Assembly (NCBI GenBank): GCA_017443165.1
Contig: JAFSOW010000170.1
Coordinates: forward strand, 1 to 11,045
Length of the DNA: 11,045 nt
Direction: 5' to 3'
Source: Acidaminococcaceae bacterium
Lineage (GTDB): Bacteria; Bacillota; Negativicutes; Acidaminococcales; Acidaminococcaceae
A program made the translations under genes and the position numbers. The notes under the pieces are model-generated. The model did no database searches and was not told the origin of the DNA. It worked only from the letters and a program-made list of their open reading frames with translations. Positions 1-7,097 of this stretch are shown here, piece by piece; the stretch's first letter is position 1; each line of letters begins with the position of its first letter.

Positions 1-72
1 ACTATACAACGGCAACATTAATAAAAAGCAATTAATACAGAAACAGCACCCAAAACACTGCCGCGAAAAACT

Positions 73-1002
73 TTACAGTTCAACATGTAAAACTTCTGTT
101 CCTTTGGTGTTCAGTTGCAGAATATGATAGACTGCTGTCTGTCCGCAGGAAGCGAAGGCGTCTACCATAGCTTTTCCGATAGCGTCCCCGTCTTTTTCCG
201 GCGAAGCGTATGCCAGCAACGTAGAACCGGATCCGCTGATGATGCATTGATAGGCTCCGGCTGCTTTTCCTGCAGCAAACACTTCAGGAAGCCCCGGAAT
301 AAGTTTCGCCCGGTATGGTTGGTGCAATTTGTCTTCCAGCGCAAACTCCAGCAATTCCGGACGGTCTTCCAGCAAAGCGGCTGTCAGCAAAGCAGTACGG
401 GAAGCATTGAACACCGCATCGGGATGGACGATAACTTTTGGAATCGCTTCCCGCGCCAGATGTGTGGAAAGCTGCATGTCCGGCACTACTGCGATAAACT
501 GCAGGGGCATTTTAGGGATGGTTCGCAGGGTATGAGCCACGCCGTTTTCCTGAAAACTGATGGTAAAACCACCGTAGATAGCGGGCGCAACATTGTCCGG
601 ATGCCCTTCCAGTTTATTGGCTTCCTGTAATATTTCATCCTGGGTCAGATTGGCGCCGCTCAATATGCTGGCGGCTGTTACACCGGCCACAATGGCCGTT
701 GAACTGCTTCCCAGTCCCCGGCTTTTGGGAACCTGGTTTTTCATCTGTACGTCAAGCCCGATACGCCTGTGGTCTGTCAATTTATTCCAGAGGGACAGGA
801 ACGACGCAAATGCCATATTACGCCCGGATGCGTGAAAACTGTCTTTGCCTTCCCCTTCCACTTTCAGGGAAAAGCCGTATTGCTCATCAGAGACGGTAAA
901 GGTGAATTCATTATATAGCGTTAATGCCAGCCCGAGGCTGTCGAAACCGGGACCGCAGTTTGCAGAGGTAGCCGGTACCCGGACGGTAACAGATTTTTTC
1001 AT
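73..1002 (-). CDS. thrB: Homoserine kinase (ThrB), GHMP kinase family
   Basis: Cytosolic enzyme that phosphorylates L-homoserine with ATP to O-phospho-L-homoserine, the step before threonine synthase. Seen: an N-terminal VTVRVPATSANCGPGFDSLG segment, the GHMP ATP-binding loop PKSRGLGSSS at about residues 92-101, EGHPDNVAPAIYGG at 132-145, and the C-terminal GHMP motif ISGSGSTLLAY. The 309-residue length is normal for ThrB. I chose the ATG at 1002 because GGAG lies at 1007-1010 and the protein then begins MKKSVTVRVPA, as family members do. The frame stays open upstream to a TTG at 1068, but that would add 22 residues unlike the family. It is the last gene of the left-hand block, 78 nt after hom, and probably cotranscribed with it. 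No T-box or obvious operator is visible. Only 72 bases of window remain beyond its stop, and I see no terminator there. Confidence 0.96.
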   Translation of the reverse strand: MKKSVTVRVPATSANCGPGFDSLGLALTLYNEFTFTVSDEQYGFSLKVEGEGKDSFHASGRNMAFASFLSLWNKLTDHRRIGLDVQMKNQVPKSRGLGSSSTAIVAGVTAASILSGANLTQDEILQEANKLEGHPDNVAPAIYGGFTISFQENGVAHTLRTIPKMPLQFIAVVPDMQLSTHLAREAIPKVIVHPDAVFNASRTALLTAALLEDRPELLEFALEDKLHQPYRAKLIPGLPEVFAAGKAAGAYQCIISGSGSTLLAYASPEKDGDAIGKAMVDAFASCGQTAVYHILQLNTKGTEVLHVEL

Positions 1003-1024
1003 AATTCTCCAATCATACCTGTAG

Positions 1025-1059
1025 TCAGGCGGAATAATATTTTTTACGAAACGGCCTGA
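1025..1059 (-). repeat. Inverted repeat in hom-thrB gap
   Basis: In the 78-nt hom-thrB spacer, TCAGGC (1054-1059 on the minus strand) is matched by GCCTGA (1025-1030), leaving a 23-nt AT-rich loop. It could form a weak hairpin ending 15 nt upstream of the thrB ribosome-binding site. No U-tract follows, so it is not a terminator. With only 6 bp and a large loop it may be chance. Confidence 0.2.
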
Positions 1060-1080
1060 ATAATACAACCAGACAGCTTT

Positions 1081-2385
1081 TTATAAGTTAGGATCCTCTA
1101 CCCGCAACACGCTGCAAACCTTTTTTACAACAGGCAATACCTGCAGAGTGCGCAACGACAAATCCAGACTTAATCTGCTGACTTTGTAGGTGATGATGAT
1201 CAGTTCGGCCAGACCGTTTTCCACCACGGCTTTCTGAATTACGGAAGCGATGCTCATCTGTTGGGCGGCAAAAGTGGATGCGATAGCGGCAAGTACGCCG
1301 GGCCGGTCGTTTACCAGCAGCCGGAAGTAGCAGGGTTCCATTTCTTTTTCGGGTGGGCACATTTTCTTTTCAACAAAGAGATTCCCGGAGACACGTCCGC
1401 AGGCGTTATGGCAAATGTTACGGACTGTATCGATGATGTCGCCGCAGACCGCGCTGGCGGTGGGAAGCCGGCCCGCACCGCGGCCCATGAACATTGCGTC
1501 TCCTACTGCGTCGCCGTTCACGTAGATGGCATTATATACATCGTTTACACTGGCCAGCGGATGATTCTTCGGCAGCATGACAGGATAAACGTTGGCGGTA
1601 ATTCCGTTTTCCGGATCATTTTTGGCCACGCCCAGCAGTTTTACTACATAGCCCAGTTCACGGGCATAACTGATATCACAGGCTTCTACGTTGTCGATGC
1701 CTTCTATGTGCACATCTTTCAGAGTCAGCGCAGTGTTGAAGGCAAGAGAGGCCAGCACGGTGATTTTGCGGGCAGCATCGATACCTTCCACGTCCGCTGT
1801 GGGATCGGATTCCGCATAACCTTTTGCCTGAGCTTCCTTCAGAGCGTTTTCGTAAGAAAGTCCCGCTTCGGTCATCCGGGTCAGCATGTAGTTGGTAGAA
1901 CCGTTCACAATGCCCATGACGCGGGAGATTTTATTGCCGGCGAGGCAGGAACGTAACGGACGAATGATAGGAATGCCGCCACCCACTGCGCCTTCAAACT
2001 GGAAATCCAATTGTTTTTCCGCAGCCAACGCAAACAGAGATTTGCCGTATTCTGCCAACACGTCTTTGTTAGCGGTTACCACATGTTTGCCATGCTGTAA
2101 CGCTGCTTCTATATATTCCTTGGCAGGATGCACACGTCCGATCAGTTCGACCACTATATCAATTTCCGGATCGTTTAAAATATCGTCCAGATTGTCGGTA
2201 TATCCAATGTTGTATTTTTCAATTTCCGGTTTTAATTTGGACTTATCCCGGACCAGAACGGTCTTCACTTCAACGGCGCAGCCGGCTTTCCTGGCAATGT
2301 CCTCTTTGTTTTCGTTCAGGACGATGATCACGCCGCCGCCGACGGTGCCACAGCCTAACAGGCCGATCTTAACAGTATTCTTCAT
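1081..2385 (-). CDS. hom: Homoserine dehydrogenase with C-terminal ACT domain
   Basis: Reduces L-aspartate 4-semialdehyde to L-homoserine with NAD(P)H, at the branch feeding threonine and methionine. Seen over 434 residues: a Rossmann nucleotide-binding site GLLGCGTVG (G11xG13xxG16), the TANKD segment at 104-108, and the catalytic region YAESDPTADVEGIDAARK. There Glu192, Asp203 and Lys207 keep the spacing of the catalytic Glu/Asp/Lys of known homoserine dehydrogenases. A C-terminal ACT domain (about 352-425, starting YFRLLVNDRPGVLAAI) is the usual site of feedback inhibition by threonine. The ATG at 2385 is the only plausible start: the frame is closed by TAA three codons upstream. The purine-rich site GAGGGAGAAGG (2398-2408) lies 12 nt before the ATG, slightly far. 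A 110-nt spacer separates it from the ACT gene, and thrB follows. Function is secure from motifs and context. Confidence 0.97.
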   Translation of the reverse strand: MKNTVKIGLLGCGTVGGGVIIVLNENKEDIARKAGCAVEVKTVLVRDKSKLKPEIEKYNIGYTDNLDDILNDPEIDIVVELIGRVHPAKEYIEAALQHGKHVVTANKDVLAEYGKSLFALAAEKQLDFQFEGAVGGGIPIIRPLRSCLAGNKISRVMGIVNGSTNYMLTRMTEAGLSYENALKEAQAKGYAESDPTADVEGIDAARKITVLASLAFNTALTLKDVHIEGIDNVEACDISYARELGYVVKLLGVAKNDPENGITANVYPVMLPKNHPLASVNDVYNAIYVNGDAVGDAMFMGRGAGRLPTASAVCGDIIDTVRNICHNACGRVSGNLFVEKKMCPPEKEMEPCYFRLLVNDRPGVLAAIASTFAAQQMSIASVIQKAVVENGLAELIIITYKVSRLSLDLSLRTLQVLPVVKKVCSVLRVEDPNL

Positions 2386-2436
2386 AATGTTTTAATACCT
2401 TCTCCCTCAAATATATTTTATAAAAAAATAATGATT

Positions 2437-2470
2437 AAAAATATCCGGCGCGGAGAATCAGACTTGCCGG
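2437..2470 (-). terminator. Possible weak terminator/attenuator upstream of hom
   Basis: Within the 110-nt gap between the ACT gene and hom, CCGGC (2466-2470) can pair with GCCGG (2445-2449) across a 16-nt loop. It is followed in the transcript by ATA and five Us (2437-2441). The five pairs are all G-C but the stem is short and the loop wide, so any termination would be weak. AT-rich sequence with a TATAAA-like hexamer follows (around 2415-2425), without a recognisable -35 box. Low confidence. Confidence 0.2.
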
Positions 2471-2495
2471 GAAAGAAAAATTGAGGACAACCTCC

Positions 2496-2588
2496 TTACA
2501 CCTGTCCTAAAACCTCCAACCGTTTTACACCGTCAATCATGCGCAGTTTATCCAATAATGCTTCCAGATCCACGGTCATATTCTTTGT
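2496..2588 (-). pseudogene. Detached C-terminal part of the ACT-domain gene
   Basis: Reading on in the same frame past the TAA at 2589-2591 gives 30 sense codons (TKNMTVDLEALLDKLRMI, then DGVKRLEVLGQV) and a normal TAA at 2496-2498. This is the last helix and strand expected of PheB/YszB-type ACT proteins, which typically end in a segment like VEKVEILG. An ATG at 2577-2579 lies nine bases past the stop and could in principle restart translation of a 27-residue piece, but no good Shine-Dalgarno precedes it. The segment shows no further stop or frameshift, so the interruption is either recent, an error, or read through. Confidence 0.7.
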
Positions 2589-2987
2589 TTAAATAGAAAT
2601 GGTAGTATTGGCTACACCCTGAAGGGGGATTCCATGGTTGAGTGTCATGATGTTTCCGGAATCTGTCGAAATCAGGTTGAGGACACGGGACAGTACGCCG
2701 GCTTTATGTTCCAACAACAAGGAAAGGGTGATGATTTTGTCCCTGCTGGCTTCATAAAACGGGAAAACATAATCCTTATATTTATAATAAGCGCTCCGGC
2801 TAAGATTCATCCGTTCTACCGCCTCGTTAATGGTTTTTGCTTCGCCACGTTTCAGGATTTCTTTCACCTTGATGGTCTTCTTAATAGCTTCCGGTAAAAT
2901 ATCTTCTTTTACAAGATAGAAAGATGTTGTTTCATAACCTGGTTTGCTTGCTGCTGCGTTGAGATCGATATTCCTGGTTCGTCCCAT
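2589..2987 (-). CDS. ACT domain protein (PheB/YszB-like), truncated by in-frame TAA
   Basis: Small regulatory protein of the family that includes Bacillus subtilis PheB (YszB-like): a short N-terminal helix-turn-helix-like region followed by one ACT domain, presumed to sense an amino acid. Its exact role is not established. Seen in 132 residues: TSFYLVKEDILPEAIKKT near 21-38, the NEAVERMNLSRSAYYKYKD segment (about 54-72), then ACT strands from IITLSLLLEHKAGVLSRV to GIPLQGVANTTISI. The protein then stops at TAA (2589-2591), just where relatives continue with TISISTS-like residues, so the last ACT helix and strand are missing. Those 30 codons are still present in the same frame downstream. The ATG at 2987 has AAGGAG nearby (2996-3001) at normal spacing. 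About 19 residues precede the part conserved in PheB, so the start may be extended. It lies 21 nt after plsY and before hom, as a likely aspartate-pathway or aromatic-pathway regulator. Confidence 0.85.
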   Translation of the reverse strand: MGRTRNIDLNAAASKPGYETTSFYLVKEDILPEAIKKTIKVKEILKRGEAKTINEAVERMNLSRSAYYKYKDYVFPFYEASRDKIITLSLLLEHKAGVLSRVLNLISTDSGNIMTLNHGIPLQGVANTTISI

Positions 2988-3008
2988 GTTCCTGACTCCT
3001 TCCTCTAA

Positions 3009-3623
3009 CTATTTATTATCATTCAGATGACCGGGTTTGATTTTACTTTCAGTCCCATTTAATAACCGTCTGATATTATCCTTGTGGCGGATTATGACAA
3101 ACAGGCATGCCAGTGTTCCGAATACAGCAAAGGGCGCGGGATAGTTAAGATACCATCCGGCCGATGCGGCGACAATTGCTGCAATTATAGAACCCAGGGA
3201 CACATAACGGGTTATCAGAACAATGATAATCCATACACCAAGTCCGGCAGCCGCTCCCCAGGGAAGCATATACAGAAACAATCCCAGGCCGGTTGCCACA
3301 CCCTTTCCGCCTTTAAAACCGAGAAACAGCGAATAGTTATGCCCCAGTAACGCGCCCAGAGCTGCCACTGCCACAATAACCGGGTCTGCAGAAAACTTAG
3401 ATATGATATACAAAGCCAGTATGCCTTTCAGCATATCCCCCGCCAACACGGCACCAGCTGTTTTCGGTCCAACCGTGCGGAAGACATTTGTCGTGCCGAT
3501 ATTACCGCTTCCGTATTTTCGGATATCAATGCCGTGAAATGCCTGCACCAGCCATAATCCGCAAGGTATAGATCCAAACACATACCCCAGCAGGAAACCG
3601 CCGGCGGCTAAAAGATAATTCAT
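3009..3623 (-). CDS. plsY: Acyl-phosphate:glycerol-3-phosphate acyltransferase PlsY
   Basis: Integral membrane enzyme that transfers an acyl group from acyl-phosphate to glycerol-3-phosphate, making lysophosphatidate, the first committed step of phospholipid synthesis in most Gram-positive-type bacteria. Seen: an N-terminal hydrophobic helix, GSIPCGLWL near 17-25, motif I YGSGNIGTTNVFR (37-49), motif II GHNYSLFLGFKGGKGVATG (94-112) with its Gly-rich acyl-phosphate site, and motif III IRHKDNIRRLLNGTE (178-192). Several hydrophobic segments lie between them, consistent with the multi-pass topology. The length of 204 residues is standard. The ATG at 3623 follows AAAGGAG (3633-3639) at about 9 nt. 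It lies 67 nt downstream of der and 21 nt upstream of the ACT gene. The der-plsY pairing is common in Firmicutes. The stop is TAG. Confidence 0.97.
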   Translation of the reverse strand: MNYLLAAGGFLLGYVFGSIPCGLWLVQAFHGIDIRKYGSGNIGTTNVFRTVGPKTAGAVLAGDMLKGILALYIISKFSADPVIVAVAALGALLGHNYSLFLGFKGGKGVATGLGLFLYMLPWGAAAGLGVWIIIVLITRYVSLGSIIAAIVAASAGWYLNYPAPFAVFGTLACLFVIIRHKDNIRRLLNGTESKIKPGHLNDNK

Positions 3624-3690
3624 GCGCAGGAACTCCTTTAATCTATTCTTCCGGGATAAATAACCTCTGACATCCTGTTACTCTTAATAG

Positions 3691-5022
3691 TTACAGGTCT
3701 TCTTCATTTTTCGCACGGATGATCATCTGGATAGGCGTACCTTCAAAACCAAAGGCTTCCCGCAGTTTGTTTTCCAGATACCGCTGATAGGAGAAATGCA
3801 TAATCTCCGGATTGTTGACGAAAAGTACAAAGGTCGGCGGTTTGATTTTCACCTGTGTTACAAAATAAATCTTTAACTGGCGTCCTTTGTCTGTGGGCGG
3901 TGGGTTGATGGCACAGGCGTCTTCGATAATCTGGTTGATAACAGAGGTGGAGATGCGCATGGCGTTCTGCTCCGCCACATATTTGATGACTTCCGGCAGC
4001 CGGTGGATGCGCTGCATGGTGACTGCCGAAACATAAACAACCGGAGCGTACTGAAGAAAGACAAGTCCTTTCCGTAATTCTTCCGTGTAACGCAGAGTGG
4101 AACCGGTATCTTTTTTATACAGATCCCATTTGTTTACAACAAGGATGATACCTTTGCCCGCTTCATGGGCGTAGCCGACTATTTTTTTATCCTGCTCGGT
4201 GACGCCGTCCACTGCGTCGATGACCATCAGAACAACATCGGAACGGTCAACAGCGCGAAGGGAACGGACGATACTGTACTTTTCAATCAGTTCTTCAATT
4301 TTGCCTTTGCGGCGCATACCGGCCGTATCAATAAACAGGTAACGCTGCCCGTCTTTTACAACCGGGGTATCAATTGCGTCACGGGTAGTGCCCGCCTGGT
4401 CGCTGACAATGGAGCGCTCTTCCCCCACAAGCGCGTTAAAGATGGAAGATTTTCCTACATTAGGTCTGCCGATCAGGGCGACCTTGATTTCATCCTCGTC
4501 TTCATCATTTAACTGAGGCACGGTCTGCTGAACTTTATCCATGACGGAATCCAGCATATCGCCAAGCCCCAGGTGGTTTGTCGCGGAAATAGGAATCGGT
4601 TCGCCTAATCCCAGGTTATAGAATTCAAAGATTTCCATTTCCTGTTTAAAAGAATCCGCTTTATTTACAGCGAGGATGATTGGCTTTTTGGATTTACGCA
4701 ATAATTTTGCAACTTCTGCGTCTTCGTCTGTAATACCGGTGCGGGCGTCACAGACAAACAAAATAACATCAGCCTCACGAATGGCGATTTGTGCCTGTTC
4801 CCGTATGGAAACGGCAATTTTGTCAGTGTTGGCTATTTCGATACCGCCGGTATCGATAATAACGAACTCCCTGTCAAGCCACTCAGAGGTTGCGTACAAA
4901 CGGTCGCGGGTCACGCCGGGGATATCTTCTACAATGGAAATTCGTTCATTGGCCAATACGTTGAACAGGGTGGACTTGCCCACATTCGGTCTTCCAACAA
5001 TGGCGACAATAGGTTTTGACAT
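3691..5022 (-). CDS. der: Ribosome-assembly GTPase Der (EngA)
   Basis: Essential GTPase with two tandem G domains and a C-terminal KH-like domain, which binds the 50S subunit during its maturation. Seen: domain 1 with P-loop GRPNVGKS (10-17), DTGG (57-60) and NKAD (120-123); an acidic linker NDEDEDE (172-178); domain 2 with GRPNVGKS (185-192), DTAG (232-235) and NKWD (297-300); and a KH-like end containing LKIYFVTQVKIKPPTFVLFVN-type sequence from about 383. The length of 443 residues is typical. The ATG at 5022 has GAGGATC (5031-5037) at 8 nt. After the SA of the second G5 loop the sequence reads VTMQR, with Met336 where many Der proteins have Gly (TGQR). It follows the adenosyltransferase gene after a 107-nt AT-rich gap that may hold a promoter. 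Confidence 0.98.
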   Translation of the reverse strand: MSKPIVAIVGRPNVGKSTLFNVLANERISIVEDIPGVTRDRLYATSEWLDREFVIIDTGGIEIANTDKIAVSIREQAQIAIREADVILFVCDARTGITDEDAEVAKLLRKSKKPIILAVNKADSFKQEMEIFEFYNLGLGEPIPISATNHLGLGDMLDSVMDKVQQTVPQLNDEDEDEIKVALIGRPNVGKSSIFNALVGEERSIVSDQAGTTRDAIDTPVVKDGQRYLFIDTAGMRRKGKIEELIEKYSIVRSLRAVDRSDVVLMVIDAVDGVTEQDKKIVGYAHEAGKGIILVVNKWDLYKKDTGSTLRYTEELRKGLVFLQYAPVVYVSAVTMQRIHRLPEVIKYVAEQNAMRISTSVINQIIEDACAINPPPTDKGRQLKIYFVTQVKIKPPTFVLFVNNPEIMHFSYQRYLENKLREAFGFEGTPIQMIIRAKNEEDL

Positions 5023-5109
5023 AGTGCAAAGATCCTCATACTTTCTTGTAAAGGTTTATAAAAACATCTATCACAAATATATAACTAATGATATTTTCAA
5101 TAAAAAACA

Positions 5110-5140
5110 ATTATAACTGCATAACCGGGTTAATGGTCTA
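5110..5140 (-). promoter_or_regulatory. Candidate promoter for der-plsY block
   Basis: A perfect -10 hexamer TATAAT lies at 5110-5115 on the minus strand, at the start of the 107-nt AT-rich gap before der. The best -35 match is TAGACC (5135-5140), which needs a 19-nt spacer and overlaps the end of the upstream gene. The -10 is good and the -35 is poor. The gap otherwise holds no gene and no clear terminator. Confidence 0.22.
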
Positions 5141-5657
5141 TACCGTCCCGTATGGTAATATTTTTTAGCGTAAAATAATGTTTTACTTCCTGCATATCTG
5201 TTACCAGATCCGCTTCGTCAATCAGTTCCGCCGGTGCTTCCCTTCCGGTGCAGACAACTTCTGTATTTTTGCGGTAATTATGCAGGAACGAGACAACATC
5301 CTTCGTATCAATCAGATTCTTAGCCATGGCTAAATTGATTTCGTCCAGGATCAAAACATCCGTTTCATGATTTAATAAAACGCGTTTTCCTTCTTCCCAG
5401 GCATCCTGTGCCATTTTTACGTCAATGGGATCCGGGTTGCGAAAGTTTACAAAACTGTCCCGCCCCATCTGTTTCAGGGTAAAGTTGGGAAGGAAACGAA
5501 AAGCCCGGGCTTCCCCGTAGGTAGCGTCGCCTTTCATGAAACAAATCATGATGACTCTGGCTCCATGGCCAATGGCCCGTAGCGCAAGTCCAAGGGCGGC
5601 AGAAGTTTTGCCTTTGCCGGTTCCGGTATAGACATGCAGCATGCCAAAATTTTCCAT
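5130..5657 (-). CDS. cobO: Cob(I)yrinate/cob(I)alamin adenosyltransferase, CobA/CobO/BtuR type
   Basis: P-loop enzyme that attaches the 5'-deoxyadenosyl group of ATP to the cobalt of a corrinoid, giving adenosylcobalamin or its precursor. Seen in 175 residues: a near-N-terminal MLHVYTGTGKGKTSAALG with the Walker A loop GTGKGKTS (12-19), VLILDEINLA with the acidic Asp105-Glu106 (Walker B position), VVCTGREAPAELIDEADLVTDM (about 134-155) and EVKHYF (157-162). All are hallmarks of this family. The N-terminus is shorter than that of E. coli BtuR (196 residues), so the P-loop is almost at the start. The ATG at 5657 follows GAGG and lies only 15 nt after the stop of the DUF512 gene, so the two are probably cotranscribed. 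No other corrinoid gene is in the window, so the exact substrate (salvaged cobalamin or a biosynthetic intermediate) cannot be told. Confidence 0.9.
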   Translation of the reverse strand: MENFGMLHVYTGTGKGKTSAALGLALRAIGHGARVIMICFMKGDATYGEARAFRFLPNFTLKQMGRDSFVNFRNPDPIDVKMAQDAWEEGKRVLLNHETDVLILDEINLAMAKNLIDTKDVVSFLHNYRKNTEVVCTGREAPAELIDEADLVTDMQEVKHYFTLKNITIRDGIDH

Positions 5658-5672
5658 TCCAATATGCCTCGC

Positions 5673-7073
5673 TTATGAAAACTGTTTCACATATTCCGTA
5701 TTATTTTTAGCAGGGATTGTTTTCCGCTCCGGAACAGAATTCCTGGCAGTGGTGTTCTTATGAGACAATGGCTGTTCCAGTAGCAGGTTATATAATTCAG
5801 CCGCGCCTTTGGCTATTCTAACATCACTGCCCCTTCTGCGTATAAATTCATCCAACGGCATATCGTCCAGGAACAGATTGTCCTGGTTCAGTACAACCGC
5901 AGGAAGGATCACAGGGGCTTCTTCGGGAAGCTGGGCAAGAATATCTGTACCTGTCAATAAACCTGTCACGTTAACGGTATGCCCGAAGAAATCATTAACA
6001 ATCGGGACAATGCGGTTGTTTGTGTGATAACGGGCATTAAATTCCTGTATTACCGGTTGGAGTAAAGTTGCAGCGGAAACTCCGACAGGAATGGCGTAAT
6101 TCTTATGCGCCGGGCGCAAATCATCCCTGTGACGCTGAACTGCTTTTTCCCACTCGGAAAGAAAGTTCTGTGTCAGGCCGATACCGTTCTCCAGCTGTGG
6201 AAATCCGTCATACCATTCGACGGGCGGCATCTTCTGATTAGCCAGTATATAAAACTCGTCGCCCAGATAAACGAAAGAGCGTCCCAGACGCCGGCGGCAT
6301 TCTTCCTGCCAGCGGGTTGCTGTTTCAACAACAGCTTCTGCGCTCTCTCTGGTAAACAAACGTAAATCGGGCAAGCCATCTTTATGTTTTGTAATACCTA
6401 CCGGGACGATAGCCATATCCTCTACATAATCCGATAAAGCCACTAAATCACGGTAAGATTTTTCCAAGACTGCGCCGTCATTCCAGCCGGGGCAGCAGAC
6501 AATCTGCGCATGGATATGGATGCCGGCGGCGAACAGACGCTGCAGTTTTTCCATAATCTTCCCGGAATGCCTGTTCTTCATCATTGCCTGACGGACATGC
6601 GGGTCTGTCGCATGAACGGATACGCAAAGGGGGGACATATGATTTCGGATGATGCGCTCAAAATCCTCTTCTGTCAAATTGGTCAGCGTGACGAAATTAC
6701 CATACAAAAAAGAAAGGCGGTAATCATCGTCCCTGACATACAGACCTTTGCGGAGACCGGGAATCATACGGTCAACAAAGCAGAATACACAGTGGTTGTG
6801 ACATATACGTACCTTGTCAAACACTGCGCTTTCAAAAGAAAGACCGAGTTCTTCGTCGAGTTCTTTCGGAACGCTTACTTCCCGTATGGATCCGTCTGCC
6901 CCCCGGACAGACAGAACCGGTTCAAAGTCCGCGGCGGCAAAGCTTACGTCCAGTATGTCACGCATAGGCATACCGTTGACGGCACAAAGGGATTCCCCTG
7001 CCCTGATGCCGGCATTATCCGCAGCGCTATGCTTCCTGACCGAACAGATTTTGCCTTCCCAGTTAGTTTCCAT
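5673..7073 (-). CDS. DUF512 / radical-SAM-like iron-sulfur protein with PDZ-like N-terminus
   Basis: Member of the family described as Fe-S oxidoreductase related to NifB/MoaA (COG1625, DUF512). The reaction is unknown. Seen in 466 residues: a PDZ-like region (about 6-55, with HSAADNAGIRAGESLCAVNG), then the radical-SAM cysteine motif CHNHCVFC (Cys91, Cys95, Cys98), followed by YVRDDDYRLSFLYGNFVTLT typical of the family. The DUF512 portion runs from about 215 to 425, with GDEFYILA, GIGLTQNFL and QDNLFLDDMPLDEF. A hydrophilic tail of about 30 residues follows. I chose the ATG at 7073: it has GGAGG at 7078-7082, and the -10 box of its promoter (7098-7103) lies inside the longer open frame that reaches 7124, so a transcript from that promoter could not encode the longer form. 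It is followed 15 nt later by the adenosyltransferase, and der comes next. Confidence 0.9.
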   Translation of the reverse strand: METNWEGKICSVRKHSAADNAGIRAGESLCAVNGMPMRDILDVSFAAADFEPVLSVRGADGSIREVSVPKELDEELGLSFESAVFDKVRICHNHCVFCFVDRMIPGLRKGLYVRDDDYRLSFLYGNFVTLTNLTEEDFERIIRNHMSPLCVSVHATDPHVRQAMMKNRHSGKIMEKLQRLFAAGIHIHAQIVCCPGWNDGAVLEKSYRDLVALSDYVEDMAIVPVGITKHKDGLPDLRLFTRESAEAVVETATRWQEECRRRLGRSFVYLGDEFYILANQKMPPVEWYDGFPQLENGIGLTQNFLSEWEKAVQRHRDDLRPAHKNYAIPVGVSAATLLQPVIQEFNARYHTNNRIVPIVNDFFGHTVNVTGLLTGTDILAQLPEEAPVILPAVVLNQDNLFLDDMPLDEFIRRRGSDVRIAKGAAELYNLLLEQPLSHKNTTARNSVPERKTIPAKNNTEYVKQFS

Positions 7074-7077
7074 ACGT

Positions 7078-7082
7078 CCTCC
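7078..7082 (-). promoter_or_regulatory. Ribosome-binding site fixing the DUF512 start
   Basis: GGAGG sits four bases before the ATG at 7073. The alternative in-frame starts at 7106 and 7124 lie at or upstream of the likely transcription start and have no such site. Confidence 0.75.
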
Positions 7083-7097
7083 GAAATGTCTTGTTAT

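Noticed and set aside
18..86. A 22-codon minus-strand ORF overlapping the end of thrB, with a hydrophobic tail (VLGAVSVLIAFY)
   Set aside because: Too short, lacks a well-placed ribosome-binding site, and lies at the window edge. It could be chance or a fragment, but nothing supports a real gene.
1003..1068. N-terminal extension of thrB to a TTG at 1068
   Set aside because: The 22 extra residues do not resemble the family, and the ATG at 1002 has its own GGAG site. The longer form is most likely untranslated spacer.
2386..2495. T-box or threonine attenuation leader upstream of hom
   Set aside because: No T-box consensus, no antiterminator pairing and no short Thr/Ile-rich peptide are visible in the gap.
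2585..2594. TTTAAAC heptamer at the premature ACT stop, resembling a -1 frameshift slippery site
   Set aside because: The codon phase is wrong for X XXY YYZ slippage, and the downstream tail is already in the same frame, so frameshifting would not help.
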